Positions 31,979 to 43,911 of a stretch of 64,000 nt of DNA are shown in pieces (the first letter of the stretch is position 1; each line of letters begins with the position of its first letter). The DNA lies in contig WTPW01000716.1 in the NCBI GenBank assembly GCA_009809945.1, positions 218,764 through 282,763 of the forward strand. Direction: 5' to 3'. The notes beneath the pieces were generated by a model. That model had not been told where the DNA came from, searched no databases, and saw only the letters and a program-made list of their open reading frames with translations. The DNA is from Gigaspora margarita (lineage: Eukaryota > Glomeromycota > Glomeromycetes > Diversisporales > Gigasporaceae). The position numbers and the translations under genes were made by a program.

Positions 31979-32452
31979 ATGAATAAAAATAAGTTTAAAA
32001 TTTGCCAACTGAATTTAACCATGAGTAAAATAATTTTTAATACTATCTTCATTATTTTTCTCACTCATTTGCTATTATCAACTATTGATGCGAACTATAG
32101 TCACCATTCGCAACCTTATAAAACATGTAATAATGTCACTGTCATTCCTGAGCATGCTTGTTGTCGTGATGGTGGACTTGGAAGAAATCAAATATTAGAT
32201 GGTAGTTTTGGTAATAACGATTTTTACAAGGAAATCGATAATTTAAATAGTCCAGAAGAATGTTGCAAAAGTTGTTATGAAGAGCCTTTATGTGTTAATT
32301 ATATTTATATTCTACCAACTTCTGATCAACCAACTTCTCAATGTTTTTTATATGGTGATAGTGCCCGTGGATGTTTCTCTAACTTTCAAGAAATACCGAC
32401 TCAAATTTCACAGTATTACGGCATTGTTGGTTGTAATTATTGTAGAGCATAA
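31979..32452 (+). CDS. Small secreted cysteine-rich protein, PAN/Apple-like
   Basis: The open frame has 157 codons from 31979, but the better start is the Met at 32021 (MSKIIFNTIFIIFLTHLLLS), which places a signal peptide at the N-terminus and gives 143 residues. A TATAAAA at 31959-31965, about 56-62 nt before that Met, supports this. Eleven Cys follow, with HACC, PEECCKSCYEEPLC and SQC. The spacing CCxSCxxxxxC...QC matches the gene at 30346-30846, so the two are probably distant paralogues facing away from each other. Secretion is expected; the function is unknown. Confidence 0.8.
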   Translation: MNKNKFKICQLNLTMSKIIFNTIFIIFLTHLLLSTIDANYSHHSQPYKTCNNVTVIPEHACCRDGGLGRNQILDGSFGNNDFYKEIDNLNSPEECCKSCYEEPLCVNYIYILPTSDQPTSQCFLYGDSARGCFSNFQEIPTQISQYYGIVGCNYCRA

Positions 32453-33180
32453 TGTTTATCTGTTAACTAGAAATTGCATATATGGATAGTTTCTCTCCCC
32501 TTATTCAACTAATTAATAATTAGATGTAGCAAATGGTGTAATAATAGAAGTCTTTACCAATTATTGATAAGTTACTTTTGTTTAATTATAATTGAGAACT
32601 TTTAAGAAATTTTTTTAATCTCCTTGTTTTTTAATGAAATGAAATTTTGAATAGAGTTATAAAATAAATAAGTGATTAATAAATATTTTTACATTAACTC
32701 TCAGTCTCGTTTATTTGCGGTTCTTTCAAATCCAGATCTACTGCATATTTTTATAACTCTGATCTCCATTCATTTAAGCACGGAGAACAAACTCAAATGA
32801 TATGTGGTTTAACCAATTTAGTAAAAATTTTTAATTTTTTATTTTAAGTTGCAGGAAGTGAAAAATTGCATTTATGTATTGTAAACGTGATAATGAAAAA
32901 TAAAAACTTTAGTTTTAGTCTAAGGTATTCATTAGATTGTATTTATATAATCAAGAATTTTAAGATCTTTCATATAATTGTTTGCCTTTATATTTCTAAT
33001 CATTAATTGTTATATTTGGATTATGTCTGATCTTATATTTCATTTGTTCTATTAAAAGAAATCCGATTGGTGCATTTTAATGGTACTACTGGGGTAGCTT
33101 GACATTTACATGTGAAGAATCATTATTCTCGCTCATATTTCATATTAAACACTTTTTATATTAAACATTACGAAGATGAC
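32453..33180. other. AT-rich stretch downstream of the second secreted-protein gene
   Basis: No further frame or inverted repeat was seen. ATTAATAAATATTTTT near 32676 could be part of the polyadenylation region. Confidence 0.4.
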
Positions 33181-33224
33181 GGGAGTAATGCACCATTTCA
33201 TCACTTTCTCTTCCGCTATTACAT

Positions 33225-34050
33225 ATTGTGCTCATAACAACTCTATGTACACGTGAATATATCCATGTGACGAAGCATAATTGAGGGCTAAGGTGTGGCG
33301 TATTCAACTTGTAACAATGTAATGAGTTCGAGCCCACACTTATGATGTGGTGCATTCAACTTGTTACTTATTACATCAATTTTTATAATAGCGAGTTCGA
33401 GCCCACGCTATGGTGCGGTGCATTCAACATGGTACACATGACAACATCATCTTTTATAAATGTCCTGTAGTGATTTGAGCCCACGATATGGTTAGGCACA
33501 TTCGACTCAGTACACGAGTCCACATTATAGTACGGCACATTCAATTTGATACACATGACAACATCAACATAAAGTAGCGAGCTCAAGTCCCATGCTATGG
33601 TTTGCGCATTAACAACTACTGTAGTTATATATGACATCAACTTTTAGGCCACGCAGAGTTGATTTTTTGTTTTGCATTACCCATCGACCCATTTTTTCAA
33701 TTTTTCAAATTTTTTTTAGATCCCAATTGTGCCAATTGTTCAGTTTGTTGCATTGATTTTTTTTTGCTATTCTCATCCAATGTCACTTGAAGGAGACCTT
33801 AGTTTTCCGTTATTATATGATAGGACTGACAGAAAAATATGACTGTTAATCCAACTTGTTGTGCAAAATGAAAATTCAACCTTGCATAACCTTAGATGTG
33901 AATATTATTCTATTAATTTACAGTAAATTAAAATAATCTGACCAGCTGACCCAATTTTTAGATTCATGTAATGCAAATGAAAAACAACATTGTGTGGCCT
34001 TATAAAACAGCCCACACCATGGTGCAGCACATTCAACTCATTATATATGA
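33225..34050. repeat. GAGCCCACGCTATGGTG word array, split by a Harbinger-like MITE
   Basis: Units of about 55-70 bp repeat GAGCCCAC, TATGGTGCGG(T/C)GCATTCAA, GTACACATGACAACATCA. At least six degenerate units run from 33290 to 33640, and one continues at 34005-34050. The copies are imperfect and spaced unevenly. This is not a CRISPR array. Confidence 0.65.
33647..33999 (+). repeat. Harbinger-like MITE (GGCCACGCAGAGTT family), 353 bp
   Basis: Ends GGCCACGCAGAGTTGATTTT and CATTGTGTGGCC are flanked by TTA (33644-33646 and 34000-34002). It interrupts a unit of the surrounding array (ACATCAACTTTTA / TATAAAACAGCCCACACC), and intact units nearby show the empty site. Confidence 0.85.
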
Positions 34051-35130
34051 TGTTAGGCATGTTCTTAAATTAGCAATAAATAAACATGAGTAATATCTTG
34101 TAATTTGGTGATTCGAATTGGGTGATATTGGTACTATTTGATTTATTTTAATGAAACAGTTTGGTAATCAGGATTGAGTGATTTTGTTACTATTTAATTT
34201 GTTTCAAAAATGAATTGAATAGTACTAAAATTATCTAATTTTAATTGATATATTATGTAATACTTAGATGTACCAAATTAGACATAACTATTTTAATATA
34301 TAGGAAAAAGTTTGATCCAACTTTTTATAATTAAAAAAGCTAAAACTAAACCAAACTATGCTAGTACACGTATACAATGATCCTAATATTCACTCTTATT
34401 GAATTAAAATAAATTAATAAGCACTAAACTTCAGTAAAATAAAACTGAAATCCTTAAAGCAGTCTAGCACTAATATTAACCATAACAACATATATTATGT
34501 ACATACTTATAAGCACAATTACTACTAAAGAATTAGGGAATTGACAAATAAATCTGACCAAATGTGTATATATAGCAGAGTAAGCTTCTAATAAAATAAT
34601 TAGGTAATTAATACCTTTATAATTTACAAAACAAAAAAATATAATTACTCTAATTGACTAAAAAAACAAAAAAAAATCAAGTTTAAATTAGTATGCCTTA
34701 ATATAAATAAAATTAGCCAAAAATAAAACAAGATAAAAAGACTTGTATACTAGATAAAAGAAAAGAAATAAAAATACTATAACTCAGCAAAACTAATATT
34801 AAACTTAAAAAAAGTTTTTCTACTTAAAGATTTGAAAAATTAATTATGTAATTGGTCTAATACAGATCCAATAAAAAAGAAAAGTTCTAAAATAATACTA
34901 ATAATTAGAAAAAAAACTAAAAGTTATTTTGTATCTACTACAAAAATGAATAAATATACAATAATAGCAATGTTTTATTTTAAAAATATAGAGACAATTA
35001 TAATTATATAATAAGTCAAATTGTACAAACTACTTATTGCATGAGTTTTGTATAACAACTTATGCTTTTTTTAAGAGCTTATTACACACATGTATATAAA
35101 AATCAATAATTTTTTTTTTGTGTTAAGGTG
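34051..35130. other. Gene-free AT-rich stretch
   Basis: A twice-repeated TTGGTACTATTTGATTT / TTGTTACTATTTAATTT block lies at 34110-34210. The remainder, up to an A/T-rich 34600-35100, shows no gene. Confidence 0.45.
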
Positions 35131-35599
35131 AGGTTATGCCCCAGGTCTTTACACGGGTCAAAATTATACACATCAGTATAATATCGGGTACCCGATATGT
35201 ATATGTAGATGATATGTATAAAATAGGTGTAAGATATATTTATACACGTACCCGATATGTGCCCAGTTCATGTAGGATATCGGACACATAACGGACACAT
35301 ATAGTACACACACAGTATACATGCCGTATACATGCCGTATATATATCGCATATATAAATTCTGTAATACATCATATACCCGATATGTACCCAATATAAAG
35401 TAATATCAAGAAAGAATAAATTCGAATATTCATATATTTTTTACAATCACCTAATTATCACTTTGCCATAACAATAATATAAAGCAATTTAATAAAAATT
35501 TATTTTTTTTTTATTTATTTATTATAAACAATTCTCTAACAAATCGGTTACAATTTGGAATATAATATACAATCCTATAGCAAATAACTAATGAAACAC

Positions 35600-36430
35600 T
35601 AGTGATAATACAACACTAACAAAAACAGAAAACACCCAATGACTATGATTGTTAAAAAAAAAGAAAAAAGTTCAACAAATCGGTGACAAAATACCTAAAG
35701 CGACTACAAAGCTACAATAAAGCTACACAAAAATGCCCAAGAAAACTAACAATATCCCAAGGTAAAATCTACAAGTCCCTCCAAAACATACCAAACCAAT
35801 ATCAAAATCAACGACAAGACAACTTATGAGGCAACCACGAAATCGCACAGAGAGCACTCAAGAAAACTGACAGGGCATCCAAAAAGAAATATACAACAAG
35901 AGACTCTGAAACGCGCTCGAAGCAATATTGAAATTGGAAACACCTAAAAAAACACAGGCACCCAAAGTGAAATCTCGAAACAATGTTGAAAACGGTATGA
36001 GGCAATTATAAAATCACACAAAGAACCTAAAAAACAGAAAAACTAAAGAATAGTATTTGAAACTAGAGCGCATCAACAAAAATATAACAAGAAAAAACAC
36101 CAAACTAATGGCACCAGCGACGAATAATACACCGAAATGGTCAACACTAATGATAAAGCACCAACTAATGACTCCAACGATGAAATATGAATGAAGAACC
36201 TAAAAAAATGTAAAAGTTAGCATTTGAAATAAAAAGCGATAAAGAATACCAACAACTAAAAAAAGCATGCACTGAATAGCCAACACCAACAGTAGTGAAA
36301 GAAGTGGTTTCAAAATGGACAGCACCAACGACAAAAAGGAAGCACTAAACCGAAAGACACCAATGACGAAAGAACGGCACCAATGATGTGAGAAGCATGC
36401 CAATAAGATGGAAGATAATCTGTAACTAAA
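35600..36430. repeat. Degenerate CACCAA(C/T)GATGA repeats
   Basis: GCACCAATGA, CACCAACGAC and related words recur with GAACCTAAAAA spacers. The same style of repeat occurs at 39850-40860. The minus-strand frames here are Phe/Cys/Leu-rich translations of the repeat and are not considered genes. Confidence 0.5.
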
Positions 36431-36439
36431 AAAACAAGA

Positions 36440-36870
36440 ATAAATATTGGTACTAATAAAAAAATAAATAAATAAAAAAAATTTTGATTAACTTATCTTT
36501 ATATACCCACTCTGTGTAACTAGTGATTATCACTACCGGTTATTTAAATGTAAATACAGTACCTTAAAAAAAATATAAATAATTATTAATTAATTAATAA
36601 TAAAAATACGTAAAGTAAAAAAAAAGTTAAAAAATACTTAACTGTTAATTTAAAAAAAATGATATTTGTATTAAAAAATAAAAAAAATTTAAAATAAAAA
36701 AAATTTTAAAATAAAAAAAAATTTAAAAAAAATGTTAAAAATTAAATTTAAAATAAATAAAAAAATTTTAAAAAAAAATTAATAAAAAAAAAAAAATAGA
36801 AAAATCGAAATAAAAATAATTAAAAAAAAATTAAAAAATTGAAAAAAAGTGATAAAAAAAAAAGGACTTA
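36440..36870. repeat. A-rich low-complexity DNA
   Basis: Long runs of A interrupted by TTTAAAAT and AATAAA. There is nothing else. Similar DNA borders the N gap at 37180-37253 and 38102-38300. Confidence 0.8.
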
Positions 36871-36884
36871 ATTAGGCATCGCAC

Positions 36885-37175
36885 ACTGTGATGTGCTTGT
36901 ACATTGCACCTCAACGATCTACTAATTAAATTTGAAGATCAGGTGTAATGTGCAAATTTTCTTTGTGTAACAAAATAAAGAAATTTTTCTAAAATTTGTA
37001 ATATCAAAAAATTTTATCTACTTAACAACCTTTCACGCTCTAACAAAAAAAATTTCTTGCAAAATTTTGTATATACTATTATCTATTCTAACTTCTAACA
37101 CTAACCCTTACCCTAAACTTATATAAATTTATATGTATGCGATGAATTAGTATATCGCAGGGTGCATTGCATATA
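36885..37175. repeat. Diverged relative of the ATCGCAGG MITE
   Basis: GGCATCGCACACTGTG at the left and TATCGCAGGGTGCATTGC at the right are inverted. The middle has TGTGTAACAAAATAAA and a telomere-like ACTAACCCTTACCCTAAAC (37100-37118), matching the layout of 16546-16874. Confidence 0.5.
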
Positions 37176-37253
37176 TTGATTCAAAAAAAAAATAATAAAA
37201 ACAAAACAAGTAAAAAATAAAATGAAAAGAATTTAAAATAAAAAAAAAACCCT

Positions 37254-38101
37254 NNNNNNNNNNNNNNNNNNNNNNNNNNNNNNNNNNNNNNNNNNNNNNN
37301 NNNNNNNNNNNNNNNNNNNNNNNNNNNNNNNNNNNNNNNNNNNNNNNNNNNNNNNNNNNNNNNNNNNNNNNNNNNNNNNNNNNNNNNNNNNNNNNNNNNN
37401 NNNNNNNNNNNNNNNNNNNNNNNNNNNNNNNNNNNNNNNNNNNNNNNNNNNNNNNNNNNNNNNNNNNNNNNNNNNNNNNNNNNNNNNNNNNNNNNNNNNN
37501 NNNNNNNNNNNNNNNNNNNNNNNNNNNNNNNNNNNNNNNNNNNNNNNNNNNNNNNNNNNNNNNNNNNNNNNNNNNNNNNNNNNNNNNNNNNNNNNNNNNN
37601 NNNNNNNNNNNNNNNNNNNNNNNNNNNNNNNNNNNNNNNNNNNNNNNNNNNNNNNNNNNNNNNNNNNNNNNNNNNNNNNNNNNNNNNNNNNNNNNNNNNN
37701 NNNNNNNNNNNNNNNNNNNNNNNNNNNNNNNNNNNNNNNNNNNNNNNNNNNNNNNNNNNNNNNNNNNNNNNNNNNNNNNNNNNNNNNNNNNNNNNNNNNN
37801 NNNNNNNNNNNNNNNNNNNNNNNNNNNNNNNNNNNNNNNNNNNNNNNNNNNNNNNNNNNNNNNNNNNNNNNNNNNNNNNNNNNNNNNNNNNNNNNNNNNN
37901 NNNNNNNNNNNNNNNNNNNNNNNNNNNNNNNNNNNNNNNNNNNNNNNNNNNNNNNNNNNNNNNNNNNNNNNNNNNNNNNNNNNNNNNNNNNNNNNNNNNN
38001 NNNNNNNNNNNNNNNNNNNNNNNNNNNNNNNNNNNNNNNNNNNNNNNNNNNNNNNNNNNNNNNNNNNNNNNNNNNNNNNNNNNNNNNNNNNNNNNNNNNN
38101 N
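37254..38101. other. Assembly gap
   Basis: 848 N in A-rich flanks. A frame drawn across it is an artefact. Confidence 0.98.
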
Positions 38102-38330
38102 AAAAAAAAAATTAAAAAAAATAAAAAAAACTGAAAACAATTAAAAAAAAATTTAAAATAAAAATAAAAAAAAGAAAAAATTGAATTAAATAAAAAAAAA
38201 ATTAAAAATAAAAAAATTAGAAACGTAATAAAAAAAATAAAAATAAAATAAAAAAATGATACAAAATTAGAATAAAACGAGAATAAAAAAAATGTGTTTG
38301 CTTTATTTATTTATTTTTTTATTGTTTCCT

Positions 38331-38432
38331 GCGCATATGTGCAATATGGTAGGAATAAAAATTCTGCCCTTACTATGAGAATAACCAGAAATTTACTTTT
38401 ATTCCCACCACATTGTATATATGTGCTATAGA
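38331..38432. repeat. Hairpin MITE with GGAATAAAA ends, copy 2
   Basis: GTAGGAATAAAAATTC pairs with AATTTACTTTTATTCCCACC. The loop CTTACTATGAG matches the copy at 15995-16110, as do the flanking CATATGTG/ATATATGTGCTA words. Confidence 0.7.
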
Positions 38433-38812
38433 TGTAATCTATTATCTATTTTTACTACCACATTTAGAAATTTCTATTGCTAGTTAATACTGTATTTATC
38501 GGGTACCCAATATATACAAATTAAAAAAATTTTTAAATAGTAAAAATTATTTTTTATTTCGTAAAGAATAAATTTTTTTGAATATATAGAATAATTGCAT
38601 TGTAAACAATAATTTAGAATTATAATATATGTAGATTTAAAATTATTTTTATTACATATACACATCAGGTACCCGATATATCCAAACTATACGATATATG
38701 TATAGTAGGTCACCGATATGTAGTATTTTATATATTTTTCATTTATAATAATATGGTACCCCCGATAGGTACCTGATATATTGGATTTTGATCTGTGTTA
38801 TTAAGTATATTG

Positions 38813-39500
38813 ATCGTTACAACATTATTGCATCCAATCTATATATACCTAACTATTTTAGTACCAAAACTTGGACAATTTATCCATGACCTAAACCTAC
38901 CAAAGCCTTTCATATTCCCATTTATATAGCTGATCTGGTTTTTAGATGATCTTTTCCAGCCAACAATTAGTATTCACATGTCTACCACTTTTCCCACATC
39001 TCCTAGTATCATCACTTCCAAGTTGGTGTATGTTGTCCAGGTAGGGGCTTTATGCTTCTCAATAATTTTTATATTATCTATATAAATTAGTTATTTTTAT
39101 GAAAAAAGAAAACTAATATTTGGTTAGATATTTTAGACCATGTAGTTTTTAAAATTTTTATAACTTTGTACAAATATAATTTTGGTATAAATTTTAAAGT
39201 TTATTCAATATGAAAAAGATGAAAACTATTTTTTGTATATGATTTTAATATTCTTATAGCTATGGTGCACACAGCCTAGTCATATCAAATCATATTGATA
39301 GTGCTAAAATTTTTGTTGATTATTTATTTATAAGTTTAAAACTGATTGCTTAAATTTTTTAGAGAATTTCTATTTGCACATGGGGTGTATATACACGGGT
39401 AATGTAAAAACCAACTGATATCACAAAATTTTGATTATGAAACATCAGCAAATTTATAATAGCATAATCTTATATAAGGTCTTATGAACCATAATATAAG
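38813..39500. other. Gene-free AT-rich stretch
   Basis: No frame, word array or inverted repeat was recognised. Confidence 0.4.
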
Positions 39501-39849
39501 CAAAATATTTTGTAATATATTTCAAAATATTTCAAAATATCAAATTTTTAAAATATAAAATAAGTAATTTTGAAATGGGTGCTTTTAGGTATCTCCTACG
39601 AGAATTATATCTTCCTGCAAAAGATATATCTCCTAACCAATCAAAAATAGTAAATATTATGTGACTCGTGTTCTGAGATACTACTTGAGCTAGATATATT
39701 TGTACTACTTGACCTTTATTTCACCAATCAACTTCGGACTGGGTAACTTGCTTTTTTTTATTAACTTTAAGAAAAAAACAAAAAAAATGCTACATTCATG
39801 CCCACACAGCTAATTTATTTTATTTGTCATATATTGCATAATGATTATA

Positions 39850-40860
39850 AATTTTATTAAAAAAAAAAGCACACAACAAACAAAACCTAAAAACCAACAA
39901 AGATCATTATACTGACGATACATCAACAACAGTAAAGTGACTTTACTAATACTGGTGCTGATTTCACATGCAATGAACACTGACAAAACCCAAAAACCAA
40001 CGAATATTGTCACACTGATGATAATATCAACAACGGCAACTTCACCAAAACTTAGCCGATTTCACGTTACAAAGAACCTAAAACCTAGGAAGAGAAAAGA
40101 ATAGTTAGTAAATGTGGCATATTAAAATAAAATCTAGATTAAAATAAAATTATAGTATAAAATCTCAAAAACAAACTTTTTTGGGGGTGCATTTTTTAGG
40201 GTTAGGGGTTAGGGTTAGGGTTTAGTTTTAAAAAAAGTAATAATAAACAAGTATTAATGGGTTTTAGAAGATTAGTAGATTAAGAAAAAATATAGATTTC
40301 ATTTTAAATTATGATCTGTGACAGTAAATACCAGAGTATTACAAAAAAAAATAAAATAAAAAAAAGGAAAACTAACTACTAACCAAGAGACATGTACCAG
40401 CAACTCCCAAACCCAATGAAGCAAGACAAGACAAGCCCTGTGTAAAGAATAAATGCATAAAAAATAAATAAAATTAATAAAAAACTAAAAAACAAAGACA
40501 CATCCACAGTGGAAAAACGTACATGACCTTATAAGAACAAAATGCTAGAGAAACACGTAAGATCACATTTACAAGGGCACCAGAGAAAATTCTAAAAAGA
40601 GTTGGGAGGCATGCAAGACTACCTCACAGGATCATTCCGCAAGACTACCCACTAATCACCAGTGATGCAAGATCAATTCACAAAATCTAGTGATACCAAC
40701 AATAACAATGATACTAGTGATGACAACGACACCAATAATGATACCAACAATGATACCAACAATGACACCAACAACAACAAGCACCAGTGACGTGACACCA
40801 GCGACGACAAGGCACCAAGCGACATGGTGAAAAGTGACAAGCTAAAAAAAAATTAGTAAC
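39850..40860. repeat. Degenerate ACCAACAATGACACC repeats
   Basis: AACCAACAAAGATCATTATACTG-like blocks at 39850-40080 and tandem ACACCAACAATGATACCA words at 40680-40860. No coding frame. Confidence 0.55.
40197..40226 (+). repeat. Short interstitial telomere-like tract
   Basis: Four to five imperfect TTAGGG units (one TTAGGGG). It is flanked by ordinary AT-rich DNA on both sides, so it is not a chromosome end. Confidence 0.8.
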
Positions 40861-41229
40861 AAGCAAAAAAATCACAATACTGTAATAAAAAAAACAATGA
40901 TTATCAAAAATTGATAATCATTGTTTATATAAAGGGGTGCAGAGATAAACTGACCCCTGATCTGGCATCAGTATACAGGTGGGAGATATATCTCCCAGGA
41001 AAATGCATCTCTCATAGGAGATGCCTATAATTTTCCTTTCAAAATATTTTGAAATATATTATAAAATATTTCAAACCCTTTTCAAAATATTTTAGAACTA
41101 GAAAACCAAGCTGGATTAGTAGATCTGTAACCTTGATCGCGCATTAGAGTAATTTTTTGAAATAGTTCAAAATAGTTTGATGATATTCAAATTCTGTATC
41201 ACAAGATCAGATTTGATTTTTGTTTATAA

Positions 41230-42060
41230 TTAGATCTTCTATTTTGTTTTTTTCACTTTTTTGTTTTCATTTTATTTTTTATTTTTGTTTTATTTTTTGT
41301 TTTCATTTTATTTTTTTGGTTTCATTTTGTTTTTTTTCAATTTTTTTTATTTATTTTTTAATTTTTTTTTATTTTATTTTTATTTTGGCATTTTAAAGAA
41401 CACTTTTGCAATAAGTCAAACAACTTTTCAAAATCTTGTGCAAGCCAAACCAAACTTCTTATACTCTGCAAGAACATGCAACCAATGTCACCAGCAATTT
41501 CTAAATTTTAAGAACATTTCTTTAAAGAAATAAAAATTTAGTTAGGACTTTATTTATTTTTTCATTTGATATAATTTGTTTTTGTTTGTTGTTTTTTGTT
41601 TTTTTTTTTAAATTTGTTTTATTAATTTATTTTATTTTGGCACTTTGCAAGAAAAGAACCCTACTTCCTGGCACTTTGCAAAAAACTAACTCAGATTTTT
41701 TTGGCACTTCATGACTTTTTTGGCATTTTGCAAGAACATTAACCCAGCTTTCGCAATTTCTAAATTTGCAAGAATGCAAACTCTTACTTCAGAGAAATAA
41801 AGATTTTGGGTTTCATTTATTTTTTTTATTAGTTTGCTTATACTTTTTGTTTTTTTGTTTGTTTTTTTTTTTTTTCTTTTTTATTTTTATTTTATTTAAT
41901 TTATTCCCGACTTCTTTGACACTTTGCAACTTTTTTCAGCACTTTACAAGAACACTAGCTTTAACTTCTCTAGCACTTTGCAAACATACTAGGTTTCTCT
42001 AGCAATTTGCAAGAACACTAACACTTCTAAAAAATGTTTTTTTTTATTTTTTTCACTTCT
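41230..42060 (+). repeat. T-rich DNA with repeated GCACTTTGCAAGAACA words
   Basis: Blocks of TTTTTATTTT alternate with GGCACTTTGCAAGAACACTA-like units (at least seven between 41390 and 42030). Plus-strand frames here read as Phe/Leu-rich peptides and are not considered genes. Confidence 0.65.
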
Positions 42061-43185
42061 TTGAAGTATTTAGAAAAAGAGAACAAAATGAAGGTTATAG
42101 CCAAAACAAAAGAAATAGCCAAAGTGAAGACGATAGAAAACAAAAAAGTAAAGATAATAGCTAATGTGGAGTGAGCGAAAATAAGAATATAGGTCTAGTT
42201 TTTATATATAGTAATAGAATAGATATGACGAAGTGCAAAGTAGTTTAAAATAGAGCTAGTTTTTTGTATATAGTAATAGAAATAGATGCAATGAAGTGCA
42301 AATGTAGTTTAAAATATTTGTAATAATGTAAAAATAATACTAATAATGTAATATATAATAAAGTATATAATATTAATTAAAAATGTATATTTGATAAATG
42401 TAAAATATAATGTAATAATAATAAATAAATTGCAAAACCTTGCAAAAACCTGCAAAAAGCATGATTATATGAATATGTATATTGTTTATTTATGTTTTAA
42501 AAATTTAAAAATTTGCAAAACAATGCGAAAATGTCACATAATATGCAAAATATTATCTCCTGCAACCCCTTTTTTTTATTTGATCTATTTTGCAATATTT
42601 GCAATATATTTTGAAATATTTCGAAATAAATTCTATAATATAACTGTAATATAACGTAATTATATTATGTAATATACTACATCAACATAAGATTTTTATT
42701 ATATTATAGCTGTAATATTTTACATAAGATTACATATATATAATTCACCGATAAATCACCTTTTAATTTTTAACAAAAAAAATTCCTTAAGAAATTTTGG
42801 TATAAACTAACTCTTGCCCAATTAGCATAGCAAAGTTCATTTTGATTAGTTGTTAAAATACTCTAAAAAAATGTTAATCACACCTTAGATAAGTTACCAG
42901 CTATACCTTGATAAAGTTTATTATGAACTTTTAATACTCTCTAAAGATGCTTTTACAGTACATTTATTCAGTTTAATAATTACTGTTTTAATTTAAATTT
43001 TACAAAATATATATTTATATTATTTATTACATGATAAATATATTATTTTACAAAATACTTTAAATCAGCTTCGCAATACATTATTATACATACCCAAAAA
43101 CCCTAAAAACTACCACTATTACAACTTTTTGTATCTAAAACATTATTTTATAAATTATATTCATAGCCTAAATATAAACAATAAA
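42061..43185. other. Gene-free AT-rich stretch
   Basis: A short near-repeat (GTATATAGTAATAGAA... at 42206 and 42266) and TGCAAAAC words were seen. There is no gene. Confidence 0.45.
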
Positions 43186-43189
43186 AGGT

Positions 43190-43900
43190 TTTGAGAGTGT
43201 GGCAACCTAGAGAAATTGGTAAGTTATCACCCCCAAGCAGCAGATCTAGAGTTCAAATCCTACTGGCGATGCTTTGAAAATTAGATCTGTGTTCTCGTAA
43301 CTGTTTCTTGTCAATTGGTTGCTTGGTACACCATCTTGAATGGGAGCTATTGGGCGCACAAAAGCCAAGGAACCAGAGAAATGGTATATCCGTTTGGCAA
43401 GCCCTGAGTGAGGAGGTAGCAAAGATCTTTGACAGTGCTACCAAAGCTAGAATATCAGAAACCGGAGCCAGAAAATTAGATGACAAGACTCTTAAGAAGG
43501 GTGTCCACCAACTTGGCTGCAAGAGTCACACTGAAGGAAAAGAACCTATGCTTCGGCAGTAGGTATCAAGGGAAGAATGCTATATCGACCCTTCTGGGCT
43601 AACTGGGTTGGAAGTTTGTAGATCCAGTGTAAGGACTGGTAGGATAGTTATGGTGGGTGCTGGGATCAGTGCAAACCTTGCAAGGGTGAAAGTAGGTAGT
43701 GTAAGTTACCGAAGTGTAGATAATATCTGTGTAACAGGAACTGCTCTACTGAGTGTTCTGGAAGAATAAACTAGTTCTAAGGGGATTCTGTAATACATCT
43801 GATACTGGCCTTGCCTAATTTATATAATGGAGGACTATACTAGTGATACAAGAAAGACCAGCAGGAGGAGCGGGGACCAGAGGGTTTAAATAAGTAACTC
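43190..43900 (+). mobile_element. GC-richer block with a tRNA-like head; possible SINE
   Basis: The block starts near GTGTGGCAACC...TTGGTAAG and, about 50 nt later, GAGTTCAAATCCTACTGGC. These resemble the A and B boxes and the 3' arm of a tRNA. About 640 bp of moderately GC-rich sequence follows, with no recognised domain. No poly(A) tail or TSD was found. The 84-codon frame at 43308 is probably incidental. Confidence 0.4.
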
Positions 43901-43911
43901 CTAGTTGGGTT

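Larger units (their letters stand above)
35150..38812. mobile_element. Element with TACCCGATATGTA word ends (contains the second gap)
   Basis: TACCCGATATGT and GATATCGG words fill 35170-35400 and, in the other orientation, 38490-38790. The outermost ends pair loosely (ACACGGGTCAAAATT with AATCCAAAATC on the opposite strand). No 8-bp duplication was found. Between lie CCAACGATGA-type repeats, A-rich low-complexity DNA, two MITEs and an N gap. Confidence 0.45.
39505..41075. repeat. 1.6-kb inverted-repeat element with TATCTCCTA and AAAATATTTC ends
   Basis: The left arm (39505-39640: ATATTTCAAAATATTTC, then GTATCTCCTACGAGA, then AGATATATCTCC) is mirrored by the right arm (40970-41075: GGAGATATATCTCCC, CTCTCATAGGAGATGCC, then GAAATATATTATAAAATATT). 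The interior holds CACCAA-type repeats and a telomere-like tract. No transposase. Confidence 0.6.

Noticed and set aside
33225..34050. CRISPR-like array
   Set aside because: Units are degenerate and unevenly spaced, and the genome is eukaryotic; no cas genes.
37181..38140. 319-codon frame
   Set aside because: It is almost entirely translated N from the assembly gap.
40197..40226. Chromosome end
   Set aside because: Only 4-5 TTAGGG-like units, with ordinary sequence continuing on both sides.
41261..42002. Phe/Leu-rich plus frames resembling membrane proteins
   Set aside because: They are translations of T-rich low-complexity DNA.
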